Shown one piece after another: positions 24,620-33,532 of a stretch of 41,897 nt of DNA (position 1 is the stretch's first letter; each line of letters begins with the position of its first letter). The stretch lies in contig JAFLEE010000043.1 in NCBI GenBank assembly GCA_017302015.1, positions 1 to 41,897 on the forward strand. The letters run 5' to 3'. Source of the stretch: Spirochaetota bacterium. Its GTDB lineage: Bacteria > Spirochaetota > UBA12135 > COTS27 > JAFLEE01. Both the position numbers and the translations under genes were made by a program. The notes beneath the pieces are model-generated. The model worked only from the letters and a program-made list of their open reading frames with translations, searched no databases and was not told the DNA's origin.

Positions 24620-25366
24620 ATGATGCACCGCATCCCGCCCGCCCTGCTTTTCCTGGCCATTTTCGCCCAGGCGCATACCAACCGCAGCATCGAGTTCCTC
24701 AGCAGCTTCCAATACCCACCCTACGAGATGGAAGAGGGCGGCATTCCGCGGGGTCTGACCATCGAGACCATCGATGCCGCCGCCGCCCTCATGGGCATCC
24801 GTCCGGTCTACCGGAAAGTTCCCTGGACACGGGCGCTTCGGATGATGGAAGAAGGATCCTCCGACGCGGTCATGGGCGCCAACCGCACCCCCGAACGGGA
24901 GAAATTCCTCGACTACACCGGGGTCCCCGTTTCCCACGAGACCGTCTCGCTCTTCGAAGCCCGGGGCAAAGCCCTCTGCTATGACGGAAATTTAGAGTCC
25001 CTCAAGCCCTACCGCTTGGCCATCGTGCGCGGATTTTCCATCAGCGAAGGCTTCGACCGCGCGATGCGCGGGGGCCTCCTGACCGTCGAGGAAAATAACC
25101 ACGCCGAGATGTGCCTGGAGAAACTCATCGGTGGCCGCATCGACGGCTTCGTCAACGATCGCCTCGTCACCCTGACGACCCTGAAGAAGCGCGGGGAGGC
25201 CTCGGCGGTGGTGGAACGGCTCCCCCCCATCCAGATCCATCCCGGCTACGTCGCCTTCTCCAAAAAACGGCGCCTCGGCGAATTGGCCCCGGCTTGGGAC
25301 GACGCCATGCGCCGTCTGATCAAAGACGGCAGCCTCGACCGCCTTGTGGCCCGATACGTCCGGTAG
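24620..25366 (+). CDS. Periplasmic solute-binding protein of the SBP_bac_3 (amino-acid type) family
   Basis: The 248 residues carry a signal peptide (about 1-18, ending FAQA) and the two-lobed SBP_bac_3 domain: EFLSSFQYPPYEMEEGGIPRG near residue 27, the helix-strand VPWTRALRMMEEGSSDAVMGANRTPEREKF, and later GGRIDGFVNDRLV. A transporter permease or ATPase is not adjacent, so it may work with a distant transporter or as a sensor. Such proteins without partners are common in aquatic bacteria. Two ATGs stand in tandem at 24620 and 24623; no strong ribosome-binding site is seen. It converges with the fucosidase gene, 12 bases between stops. Confidence 0.85.
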   Translation: MMHRIPPALLFLAIFAQAHTNRSIEFLSSFQYPPYEMEEGGIPRGLTIETIDAAAALMGIRPVYRKVPWTRALRMMEEGSSDAVMGANRTPEREKFLDYTGVPVSHETVSLFEARGKALCYDGNLESLKPYRLAIVRGFSISEGFDRAMRGGLLTVEENNHAEMCLEKLIGGRIDGFVNDRLVTLTTLKKRGEASAVVERLPPIQIHPGYVAFSKKRRLGELAPAWDDAMRRLIKDGSLDRLVARYVR

Positions 25367-25378
25367 CGCCCCGTTGGC

Positions 25379-27118
25379 TCAACCCGCCGGGCGCAATTCC
25401 ACCGCGAGGAGGGCCAAGCCCTCCTTCGCGCCCTCGGCCAGCTTCTCCGCCCTCAATTCGACCCGGTACTCGCCCGGGGCCTCGATGCGGATCTTCCCGA
25501 GGGCGCTGATGGCCTGGAAATGGTGCACCGTGCGCACATTGCGGATGGGTTCCTCGGAGCGCAATTCGCCCCTTTGCACGTTCGCGCCGATGGAAAGCGC
25601 GACCCGGTGCCCGCTGGCGACGGCTTTCTCCCACTCGGGCGAACCGAGGGTGAGGCGCGCCTCGTAGACGCCGGCATCCTGGACCCGCACCGTCCATGCG
25701 ACATAGTCGTTGGCGTTCGTCCACCCACTGAGGAGGCCGTCGTTCATGAGCGTCGGAGAGCGGGGGCCCTTTTCATCCACGAACGCCGCGAGGTGGATGG
25801 GGAGCTGGATGCTCCCATCGGGCTGCTGGAGAGGGAGCATCTCCACACGGATTTCCTCGTTCATCTCGAGGGCGAGCACCGAGACGAGCGGATCGGGGGC
25901 CTGTGCGGGGAGTTCCACGGTGAGTTCATGGATCCCGCCGGCGCCCAGGCTTTGGTGGAAGGAAAGGCGCGCCTGCGGCTCGGCGAGGAGCCAGGCCTTC
26001 GCCACGGAAGACTGGAGCCCCCGGAGTTTGAACGAGCGCGTCCACTGCGTCAAAAGCACGTAGAGCACCCGGGCCTTTCGGGTCAGGGTTCCCCACGGGA
26101 ACGCATAATCATACGGACTCGCCGAACTGCCATAGATGGCCACCCCATTCACCTGCATCCATTTCCCGATGGCCTCCAGGCGCTCCACGGTGGCGGGGGG
26201 GATCTCGCCGTCACCCGTGGGGCCGATATTCAGCAGGTAATTGGCGCCCTTGCCCGCGATTTCGGCGAGGAGGCCCAGGAGCGTCCCGGTGGATTTCCAG
26301 TGCTGGTCGTTCTTCTTGTAGCCCCAGGTATCGTTGAGGGTGGCGGGGACTTCCCAATCGCCCCTCATGCGGCTAAAGGGGATCTGATTATCGCCGAGAC
26401 TGCCATAATCGCCGACGCCGTGGCCCACCCGGCCGCTGACGAGGCATTCGGGCTGCAGGGAGTGGACGAATCGCCGAAGGTCCAGGCTCTGCTCGCGGGT
26501 GATGACCACGGGGGTGTCGAACCAGATGAGGCCGATGGGGCCGTACTGGGTGAGGAGTTCGCGGAGTTGGGGCTTCACCTTTTCCTCGAGGTAGCGGGCG
26601 AAGGGTTCGGCGGGCATGGTGGCCCCGTGCCAACCCGCCTCGCCCACCTCGTCCCAATGCCCGGCGCCCCCCGGCGCGTGCCAATCCTGGGCCTGCGAAT
26701 AGTAGAAGCACATCTTGAGCCCGTGCTTGCGGCAGGCCTCGGCGAGTTCCTTCATGACGTCCCGCTTAAACGGCGTCGCGTCGACGATATTGTAGGGATT
26801 CGAGGGCGAGCGGAACATGGCGAACCCGTCGTGGTGCTTCGCCGTGATCACCAAGTACTTCATGCCCGCCCGCGCCGCCAACGAAGCCCAGGCCTCGGCA
26901 TCGAACTTCACCGGGTTGAACGTCTTGGCGAGGGCGGCGTATTCGGCGATGGGGATCTTGGCGTTGTACATGATCCACTCGCCGATGCTGGGGATCTCCT
27001 TCCCCTTCCACACCCCGGCGGGCTGGGCGTAGAGGCCCCAGTGGATGAAGAGGCCGAAGCGGGCTTCGCGCCACCATTGGATGGAGTCGGGGGCGACAAT
27101 GGTTTCAGGGTTGCTCAT
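25379..27118 (-). CDS. Alpha-L-fucosidase, glycoside hydrolase family 29
   Basis: This 579-residue retaining exo-glycosidase releases L-fucose. GH29 hallmarks are clear: FGLFIHWGLY at 21-30, ITAKHHDGFAMF at 91-102, and the nucleophile Asp201 within GLIWFDTP. YLLNIGPTGDGEIPP lies near 310. The C-terminal 200 residues form a beta-sandwich, probably a carbohydrate-binding module. I see no signal peptide, so the enzyme may be cytoplasmic, acting on oligosaccharides already imported. The ATG at 27118 has AGGA about 10 bases upstream. It is divergent from the GH5-like gene, and the intergenic region holds direct repeats at 27186-27217. Fucosidase plus sulfatase plus a GH141-like beta-helix protein suggests a fucosylated sulfated glycan as substrate. 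Confidence 0.93.
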   Translation of the reverse strand: MSNPETIVAPDSIQWWREARFGLFIHWGLYAQPAGVWKGKEIPSIGEWIMYNAKIPIAEYAALAKTFNPVKFDAEAWASLAARAGMKYLVITAKHHDGFAMFRSPSNPYNIVDATPFKRDVMKELAEACRKHGLKMCFYYSQAQDWHAPGGAGHWDEVGEAGWHGATMPAEPFARYLEEKVKPQLRELLTQYGPIGLIWFDTPVVITREQSLDLRRFVHSLQPECLVSGRVGHGVGDYGSLGDNQIPFSRMRGDWEVPATLNDTWGYKKNDQHWKSTGTLLGLLAEIAGKGANYLLNIGPTGDGEIPPATVERLEAIGKWMQVNGVAIYGSSASPYDYAFPWGTLTRKARVLYVLLTQWTRSFKLRGLQSSVAKAWLLAEPQARLSFHQSLGAGGIHELTVELPAQAPDPLVSVLALEMNEEIRVEMLPLQQPDGSIQLPIHLAAFVDEKGPRSPTLMNDGLLSGWTNANDYVAWTVRVQDAGVYEARLTLGSPEWEKAVASGHRVALSIGANVQRGELRSEEPIRNVRTVHHFQAISALGKIRIEAPGEYRVELRAEKLAEGAKEGLALLAVELRPAG

Positions 27119-27138
27119 GGGGGATCCTATTGCTCCTA

Positions 27139-27144
27139 AGTATA
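27139..27144 (-). promoter_or_regulatory. Candidate -10 box of the fucosidase gene
   Basis: TATACT (27144-27139, minus strand) lies 21 bases from the start codon but has no -35 match at 17 bases. The promoter may need an activator, perhaps bound at the direct repeats further upstream. Confidence 0.4.
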
Positions 27145-27185
27145 GGGGGCCCCCGCCCTACGGGAGGAGGGACGGGCAGGAAAAG

Positions 27186-27217
27186 CATGGATTCTTTTCA
27201 GGTTTTCATGGATTCTT
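27186..27217. repeat. Two CATGGATTCTT direct repeats spaced by exactly 21 bp
   Basis: CATGGATTCTT occurs at 27186-27196 and again at 27207-27217, two helical turns apart. Relative to the fucosidase start they sit about -54 to -85, a position typical of AraC/XylS activator sites. That role is inferred. Confidence 0.6.
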
Positions 27218-27354
27218 CCCGGGCCTCGCCAAACGGGGGCCAGAAACTCGGCCCCGCATCGGCCGCGTAGGTGCGCCATGCGGTGTGAATGCACCCCCCT
27301 GTTTTCCTCTAGGGAAAGATTGAAACTAAAAGCGATGGGTCGTCCGTCCCATGG

Positions 27355-27360
27355 CATAAT
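27355..27360 (+). promoter_or_regulatory. Candidate -10 box immediately before the GH5-like start codon
   Basis: CATAAT ends 5 bases before the ATG at 27366. With no Shine-Dalgarno sequence visible, the messenger may be leaderless. No -35 consensus is found at the usual distance. Confidence 0.35.
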
Positions 27361-27365
27361 CCCCC

Positions 27366-29966
27366 ATGAAGAGCAATCGTTTTACCAAGCGTTCCGCTCC
27401 CGTCCTTCGTTATGTCGCGGCCTTGGCCCTCGCCGCGGCCCTCGTCTTTCCCGCCATGACCCCCACCGACCAGAAGGGATGGTTCCCCTTCCCCATCCCC
27501 GACCTCGCCGGCCCCGAAACGGCCAACGCGGCCCTCGACCTCTCCTTCCTCAGCCCCGAACCCGCGGGCCGCCACGGCTTCCTCCGCCCCAAGGGCGAGA
27601 CCCTCGTCGACGATCGCGGCGTCGCCGTGCGCCTCTTCGGCGTCAATATCACCGATTACCATCCGCTCATGCCCAAAGAGGTCGCCGGCCCCTGCGCACA
27701 GCGCCTCAAGCAACTCGGCATCAACGCGGTGCGCCTCCACTATTTCGACTGGGACGTGGAACCGAGCGGTATCCTCAATAAAGACCGCCAAACGCTCAAC
27801 GCCGCCAAACTCGACCAACTCGACACCCTCATCCACCAACTCGCCCAAAACGGGGTGTGGGTCGACCTCAACCTCCACGTCGCCCGCGGCTACGCGGACA
27901 TGCCCCCCGGCTGGGACCGCATGGGGAAGGGCCTGGACTTCATCCACGAGCCCTACATCCAATCCCAAATGCGTTATGCCCGCGACCTGCTTTCCCACGT
28001 GAATCCCTACACGAAGAAACGCCTGGCCGACGATCCGGCCATCGCCATCATCGAGATCAATAACGAGAACACCGCGCTGCGGGAATGGAACCGGTGGGCG
28101 GCGTTGCCCCCCGCGTTCTCCGACCCCCTCAAGGCGAAATGGAACGAATGGCTCAAGAAGAAGTACGGAACGACCCAGAAGCTCCTGGCGAGTTGGGGGC
28201 AGGGCGCTCCCCTGGGCCGAGAAGAACTCCTTCGCAACGCCGATCTGGCCGGCGGGACCCAGGAATGGAATTACGAAAAAAACGGCGGGGGCGAGGGCGC
28301 CCTGGAATGCCTCGACGGCCAGGGCGGTAAGGAGTTCCGGTGGACGGTGACGAAGGCGGGCCCGGCGACCTTCAGCCACCAATTGCAGCAAAAGAGCGTT
28401 CCCGTGGTCGACGGGCAATCCTACACGCTCACCTTCAAGGCCCGCCGCGTGGGCGGCGGACCGGTCGCGGTCGACCTCATGATGCAGGAGGCCCCTTGGC
28501 GCACCATCGCCGGGGGCCTATGCGACCCGGGCGACGCCAATGCGGTTCAAACCATCACCTTTGAAATCGCCAATCCCCTGGGCAAGGCCTTGCGCCTCAA
28601 CCTCAATTGCCGGAATCAGCCCGGCGTCTACTATTTCTCGGCGTTCTCGCTGCGCACCGGCACCCCGCCGGCCCTTGATCCGTCCCAGCGCTTCGAAGAC
28701 GGCACCATTGCGCTCCTCGGCTCCCGTTTCTCGAAGAACCAGGCCAAAGACTACGTCGATTTCCTCCTCGACCAGGAGATCGATTACGTCACCCGGATGA
28801 AGGCCCTCCTCACGGGCGAACTCGGCTGCCGGCAAGTGATCTATTGCACCCAGGTGAATTACGGCGGCGGCGCCGGCGCGGTGCGCGAGGGCCGCACCGG
28901 CGACGCCACCGACGCCCATTGCTACCCCGACCACCCTTCCAGCGTGGGGCGCCAAATCCGCAATATTCCCCTCACCGGGGCCGGCGCCGAATCCCTCTCG
29001 GCGCTCGCGGGAAATCGCCTGGCGGGAAAGCCGTTCTTCGTCACCGAGTTCGACCTCAATCCCCCCAACGACCATACGGCCCAGGTCTTCCCGATGCTCG
29101 GCCTGCTCGCCTCCTTCCAGGATTGGAGCGGCGTCTTCGACTATGCCTGGTATAATTTCGGCACCGGCCCGGGCACGAACTTCCTCAAATCGCCGTGGGT
29201 CACGGTGGGCGACACGGCGCAGATGGCCTTCGTCCCCCCCGCGGCGCTCCTCTTCCGCCTCGGCCTCGTGAAGCCGGCGGCGCACCGCCTATTCCTCGAC
29301 GTGCCCCAGGCCACGGCCGCCGCCATGACCGCCAAATCGGCGGCGGGTTGGGATGCGCCTTCTTGGGACGGTGCGGGAGTCTCGGCGGGAACCCCCTGGA
29401 ACCGTTCCGTCGCCATGCGCCTCCTCCCCGGTGCGGGCCCCGTCGTCGCCTCGGAAAAATCCGCCCAGGGCCTCCGAGGCCTCATCGAAAGCGATTCCGG
29501 CGAAATCGCCTTCGACCGCAGGCAGGAAGGCCGCGAGACCCTCACCGTGAACGCCCCCGCCTGCCGCTTCGCCTCGGGCATCGTCGCCGATCGTTCCTTC
29601 AAACTCGCGGACGCCACCCTCTCGTTCCAGGGCCCCCTCCACCGTTCCTTCGGGCAAGCCATGGTGGTGAGCGTGGACGGGAAACCCGTTTCTGAGTCCG
29701 CCAAGGTCCTCGTGGTCGTCGCCTGCAAGGCCGAAGGCACGGGCCAGGCCTATGACCCCGAACGGCGATCCGCCACCTGGGGGAAGGCGCCCATGCTCAG
29801 CTACCCCGTGCGCGCGCGCATCGAACTCCCCGGCGCCTGGACCGTCCAGGTCCTCGATGGGGGCGGGAAGGTGAAGGCGACGCGGGAAGCCAAGGACGGC
29901 GTGCTCGCGGTCGATCCCGCGGACCAGACGATGTGGTACTTGATGACGAGGCCGGCGAAGCCCTGA
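27366..29966 (+). CDS. Secreted GH5-like cellulase-family glycosidase with an inserted carbohydrate-binding module
   Basis: The protein has 866 residues. A signal peptide (about 1-32) precedes the clan GH-A barrel: RLFGVNITDYHPL (89-101), VRLHYFDW (122-129), the acid/base motif IIEINNEN with Glu234, then the nucleophile strand PFFVTEFDLN with Glu561. Between these two catalytic strands sits a beta-sandwich of CBM4/9 type (about 285-432: NADLAGGTQEWNY, YTLTFKARRVGGG, LNLNCRNQPGVYYF), an unusual insertion. The C-terminal 200 residues are all-beta. Family 5 is my reading; family 39 or an unclassified GH-A group is possible. The start ATG at 27366 has no ribosome-binding site. It is divergent from the fucosidase and followed by the convergent cyd operon. 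Confidence 0.85.
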   Translation: MKSNRFTKRSAPVLRYVAALALAAALVFPAMTPTDQKGWFPFPIPDLAGPETANAALDLSFLSPEPAGRHGFLRPKGETLVDDRGVAVRLFGVNITDYHPLMPKEVAGPCAQRLKQLGINAVRLHYFDWDVEPSGILNKDRQTLNAAKLDQLDTLIHQLAQNGVWVDLNLHVARGYADMPPGWDRMGKGLDFIHEPYIQSQMRYARDLLSHVNPYTKKRLADDPAIAIIEINNENTALREWNRWAALPPAFSDPLKAKWNEWLKKKYGTTQKLLASWGQGAPLGREELLRNADLAGGTQEWNYEKNGGGEGALECLDGQGGKEFRWTVTKAGPATFSHQLQQKSVPVVDGQSYTLTFKARRVGGGPVAVDLMMQEAPWRTIAGGLCDPGDANAVQTITFEIANPLGKALRLNLNCRNQPGVYYFSAFSLRTGTPPALDPSQRFEDGTIALLGSRFSKNQAKDYVDFLLDQEIDYVTRMKALLTGELGCRQVIYCTQVNYGGGAGAVREGRTGDATDAHCYPDHPSSVGRQIRNIPLTGAGAESLSALAGNRLAGKPFFVTEFDLNPPNDHTAQVFPMLGLLASFQDWSGVFDYAWYNFGTGPGTNFLKSPWVTVGDTAQMAFVPPAALLFRLGLVKPAAHRLFLDVPQATAAAMTAKSAAGWDAPSWDGAGVSAGTPWNRSVAMRLLPGAGPVVASEKSAQGLRGLIESDSGEIAFDRRQEGRETLTVNAPACRFASGIVADRSFKLADATLSFQGPLHRSFGQAMVVSVDGKPVSESAKVLVVVACKAEGTGQAYDPERRSATWGKAPMLSYPVRARIELPGAWTVQVLDGGGKVKATREAKDGVLAVDPADQTMWYLMTRPAKP

Positions 29967-30106
29967 GCCTCCTCGATCGATCGTAAGGAAAGCATGGCGC
30001 TCCTGGTGCGAGTGCCGAAAGATCCCTTGGCGCCCGCCGTCGCGCTCGTCAAGTAGAAGCCGCCCGCTCCAGCTCCAAGGCGACGCGCCCCATTCCCCTC
30101 CCCCGC

Positions 30107-31777
30107 CTAGCCGGGAAGGATCCGCGAAAGCCTTCCGGCCTCCATCACGAGCACCCGATCCGCGCCGCCGAAGAGTTCAGGATCGTGGGTGATGCGAAGG
30201 ACCGTCTGCCCTCGGGTGGAGGCGGCGAGTCGATCATATATTTCCAGGGCCGTTCCCCGGTCGAGGTTGGCGCTGAGTTCATCGAGGGCCAGCACGGGAG
30301 AGGCGCGCAAAAGGGCGCGGGCGAGGGAAAGGCGCTGGCGCTCTCCGCCGGAGAGCCGCTCCCCATCCGAGCCCATAGGGGAATCGAGGCCTTGGGGAAG
30401 GGCCTCCAGCCACCCGGAGAGGCCGCACTCCCGCAAAACGTCCCGGAGCTCGCCATCGGAGGCCCCCGGTTCGGCCAAATGCAGGTTTTCCCGTACGCTG
30501 CCTTCGGAGAACCAGGCGGATTGGGAGACCACGGAGATCGTGGCCCTCAGGGCCGCCAATTCCCATTCGCGCAGATCGATCCCATCCAAAAAGATGGCGC
30601 CCCGTTGGGGATCATGGGCCCGCACGAGGAGCGCCAGGAGCGTGCTCTTCCCCGCCCCGCTCGCTCCGGTGATGGCGATTTTTTCCCCCGGCGCGATCTC
30701 GAGGTCGAGATCCGCCATGGCGGGAACATTCGACCCGGGCCAGGTGAACCAGACGCCCCGCAACCGGATCGCGGGGACGGAGACGGGGATGGCGCTCCTC
30801 GCCGGCGCCGGGGGATCCGCCACGGGAATGGGCTCCCGCTCCAGGGCGAAGACCCGCACCGCCGCCTCCCGATGGGCGCCCCAATGGACGAGGGCTTCGG
30901 AGACGGGGAGGATGGCCTCGGCGAGGGAGGCCGTGGCGAGCACGAGGGCCACGAGGGCCAGGCCGTCCAGGGAGCCCTTCGCCACCAGGGGCCAACCGAT
31001 GAAAAAAACACCGAGCATCGCCGCCGAGGTCGCCGCGATGCCGGCCGCATCCCGCAAGGCATGGAGCCGCGCGACCCCGCCCCGGGCCCGGTGGAGGCGC
31101 TGGATGGAATCCTTTAATTCGGCGCTTCGGCGGTCCCAGGCCCCCGCCAGCATGAGTTCATCCCGCCCGAGGCGCAGGTCGAGGGCCCGCGCGGAGATCT
31201 CGCCGGCGAGGCGGGCGGCCGCTTCCTGGCGCGACTTAGACAGGCGGTGGAAGAGCGCGGGAAGCAGCACGGCCCCGAGGAGAAACCAGGCGGCGAACAC
31301 GGGGGCGAGGAGCGGAGCCAAAAGAAGCAGCCCGAGACAGGCGAGGGCGAAGACCAAGGCCGACAGGATCGGCGCGTGGAAGCTGCGCGCATAGGCATCG
31401 CGGAGTTGATCCACATCCTGGACCCAGCGGTGGAGCAGATCGCCCCCCCGGTGCAGGAGGAGGGCCGGCGAGCGGAGGGCGAGGGCGTCGAAGAGCCCCA
31501 GGCGCAGCCGCGATAAAATTCGAAGCGAGAGGCCGTGTCCGCTGAGCCGCTCGCCGTAGCGCAGCCCCCCGCGGGCGATGCCGAAAGCGCGCACCCCGGT
31601 GACGGCGACCTGCAGGGCCGCGATGCCGGGCATGAGCGACGCGGCCGCGATGAGCCAGCCGCTCGTGGCCGCGAGGGCCGCCCCGCAGGCGAGGGTACCC
31701 GCGCCGAGGGCCAGGGTGGCCAGGGTGTCCCGCGGATGCTCCGCGAGGAGCGAGAGCAGGCGGCGCAGGGGGCTCAT
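30107..31777 (-). CDS. cydC: Thiol reductant ABC exporter subunit CydC
   Basis: This 556-residue half-transporter has six N-terminal membrane helices (about 20-290) and an ATPase domain with Walker A GASGAGKST at 371-379, signature LSGGERQR and Walker B VLALDELSANLD. With CydD it exports glutathione or cysteine-type thiols to the periplasm, which is needed for assembly of cytochrome bd. The ATG overlaps the cydD stop as ATGA. Its order after cydA, cydB and cydD supports the name over a general lipid or drug exporter. It is the last gene of the operon and converges on the GH5-like gene. Confidence 0.93.
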   Translation of the reverse strand: MSPLRRLLSLLAEHPRDTLATLALGAGTLACGAALAATSGWLIAAASLMPGIAALQVAVTGVRAFGIARGGLRYGERLSGHGLSLRILSRLRLGLFDALALRSPALLLHRGGDLLHRWVQDVDQLRDAYARSFHAPILSALVFALACLGLLLLAPLLAPVFAAWFLLGAVLLPALFHRLSKSRQEAAARLAGEISARALDLRLGRDELMLAGAWDRRSAELKDSIQRLHRARGGVARLHALRDAAGIAATSAAMLGVFFIGWPLVAKGSLDGLALVALVLATASLAEAILPVSEALVHWGAHREAAVRVFALEREPIPVADPPAPARSAIPVSVPAIRLRGVWFTWPGSNVPAMADLDLEIAPGEKIAITGASGAGKSTLLALLVRAHDPQRGAIFLDGIDLREWELAALRATISVVSQSAWFSEGSVRENLHLAEPGASDGELRDVLRECGLSGWLEALPQGLDSPMGSDGERLSGGERQRLSLARALLRASPVLALDELSANLDRGTALEIYDRLAASTRGQTVLRITHDPELFGGADRVLVMEAGRLSRILPG

Positions 31778-33522
31778 CCCGCCGCCCCGCGGAGTTTGCC
31801 GCCCTCGAGGACGAGCACCCGATCGCAGACGGCCCGCGCCGCTTCCCGATGGGAGATGAGGAGCACGCTGCGGCCCGCCCGCAAACGGGCGAACCGCGAG
31901 AGCAGGCCCTCCTCCGTGGTCCGGTCGAGTTGGGAGGTGAACTCATCGAGCACCCAAAGCGGCGCCCCCTTCAGGAGTGCCCGGGCGAGGGCCAGTCGCT
32001 GGCGCTCGCCGCCGGAGAAGCGCAGCCCGTCCTCCCCCGCCGCCGTCTCCAGCCCATCGGGGAGGCTCCGGACCTTCTCGGCGAGGCCGGCATCTTCCAA
32101 GGCTTGCCATAATGCCTCCTCCGAGGCCCCGGGGGCGGCGAGGAGGAGGTTCTCCCGCACGGAACCGTGGAAAAGATGGGTCTGCTGGGAGAACCAGGCG
32201 CAACCGCGGTGCCAATCGGTCCGCGGGATCCCGTTCCAATCCACGCCCCCGCTGAGGCACCGGCCCCCCAGCAGGTCTCCCCCGGTTTCCAAGCGGAGCA
32301 GAAGCCTCGCCAGGGTGCTCTTCCCCTCCCCGCTTTTCCCCGTGATCCCGAGGCATTCGCCTTGGTCCAAGCGGAACTCGAGTTCGTCGAAGAGGAGCGC
32401 ACTGCGGTCTTCCCACCGGAAGGAAATCCCACGCATCTCGATGGGGAATCGGATGGGGTGGGGATCCCCCTGCCGCGGCTTGTTTGATTCCTCGGGCGGC
32501 ACCGGCATCGCCGAAGGTCGCGCGGCGGGACTCGGCTGCGCCCGCCCGGGGAACGGCGTCGACGGGACCGCGGGGGCGAACTCGAGTAATTTCTCCGCCG
32601 AGGCCTTGGCATCCTGCAGGGCGTGGAAGCGCAGGCCCAATTGGCGAAGCGGCGCGAAGAACTCGGGGGCGAGGAGGATGACGAACAGGGCGGCTTCGAA
32701 GGGCATTTTCCCGTAGAGGAGGCGCATCCCGGCCTCCACGGCCACCACCGCCGTGGAGATCGTCGTCAGCCATTCCAAGACGAGGGCGGAGAGGAAGACG
32801 GTGCGCAGGAGCGTCATCGTCTCCCCGGCCCACGCCGCGTGGTGGGCCTCCAGGGACGCGCGGGCTTCGGGGATCCGACCGAGGAGTTTCAAAGTGAAGA
32901 GCCCGCGCAGGGTTCCCGCGAACCGGCCCGAGAGGGCGAGGAGCGTGGAGAGTTGCCGGGAGGCGGTCTCCCGGGTGAGCCGCCCGATGAGCACCATGAA
33001 GAGCGGGATGAGCGGCCCGGTGACGGCGAGCACCAGGGCGGAGAGGGGGTCCCGCGCCAAGGCCGCGAAAAGGATGAGGAGCGGGCCCGCTCCGGAGAGG
33101 ACGCGCGCCGGCAGATAGCGGCTGGCCCAGGGCCCGAGGGCTTCCACCCCATCGGCTAAGAGGGCCGGGAACTCGCCGGGGGCCCGCCCCAAGCCCGGGG
33201 GAAGGGCGGCGCAACGGTCGATGAGGCGCTCCCGCCAGGCGCGCTTCACCTTCAAAGCGGCTCGCTCCCCGCAGAGATCCCCCCACCAGGCGAGGAGCGC
33301 GCGCGCGAGGGCGGCGCAGGCGAAGCCAGCGGCGGCCAGGAAGATCTCCTCGGGGGTCCGCGTTTTTTGGAAGACGCCGCCGATGGCCCGGGTGAGTTCC
33401 CAGGCGCCGGCGATGAAGGCGAGGACCGCCGCGCCCTGACAGGCCGCGCCGAGGGCGGTCCAAGCCCCGACCGAACGCGAGAGGCGGCGGAGTTCCGCGG
33501 CGACGGGGTCGGCCGGGGGGAT
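31774..33522 (-). CDS. cydD: Thiol reductant ABC exporter subunit CydD, with unusual start codon
   Basis: This is the partner half-transporter of CydC. The ABC domain has Walker A GKSGEGKST, signature FSGGERQR and Walker B WVLDEFTSQLD. The stretch from 33522 to 33256 keeps reading the CydD N-terminus in frame, including the first two membrane segments and a region matching E. coli CydD around LRAWVVWLRERVG (here ARALLAWWGDLCGERAA). Yet no ATG, GTG or TTG occurs in frame before the TTG at 33255, which would remove about 89 residues and break the membrane domain. The boundary given uses ATC at 33522, the first plausible non-standard start after the cydB stop; length is then 582, normal for CydD. 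An N-terminal frameshift or sequencing error is an alternative. Confidence 0.85.
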   Translation of the reverse strand: MPPADPVAAELRRLSRSVGAWTALGAACQGAAVLAFIAGAWELTRAIGGVFQKTRTPEEIFLAAAGFACAALARALLAWWGDLCGERAALKVKRAWRERLIDRCAALPPGLGRAPGEFPALLADGVEALGPWASRYLPARVLSGAGPLLILFAALARDPLSALVLAVTGPLIPLFMVLIGRLTRETASRQLSTLLALSGRFAGTLRGLFTLKLLGRIPEARASLEAHHAAWAGETMTLLRTVFLSALVLEWLTTISTAVVAVEAGMRLLYGKMPFEAALFVILLAPEFFAPLRQLGLRFHALQDAKASAEKLLEFAPAVPSTPFPGRAQPSPAARPSAMPVPPEESNKPRQGDPHPIRFPIEMRGISFRWEDRSALLFDELEFRLDQGECLGITGKSGEGKSTLARLLLRLETGGDLLGGRCLSGGVDWNGIPRTDWHRGCAWFSQQTHLFHGSVRENLLLAAPGASEEALWQALEDAGLAEKVRSLPDGLETAAGEDGLRFSGGERQRLALARALLKGAPLWVLDEFTSQLDRTTEEGLLSRFARLRAGRSVLLISHREAARAVCDRVLVLEGGKLRGAAG

Positions 33523-33532
33523 GGGGGCGCGC

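Noticed and set aside
29994-30056. A 20-residue plus-strand frame (MALLVRVPKDPLAPAVALVK) with AAGGAAAGC just before it
   Set aside because: It is too short to support without conservation, and lies in a small convergent gap; it may be chance.
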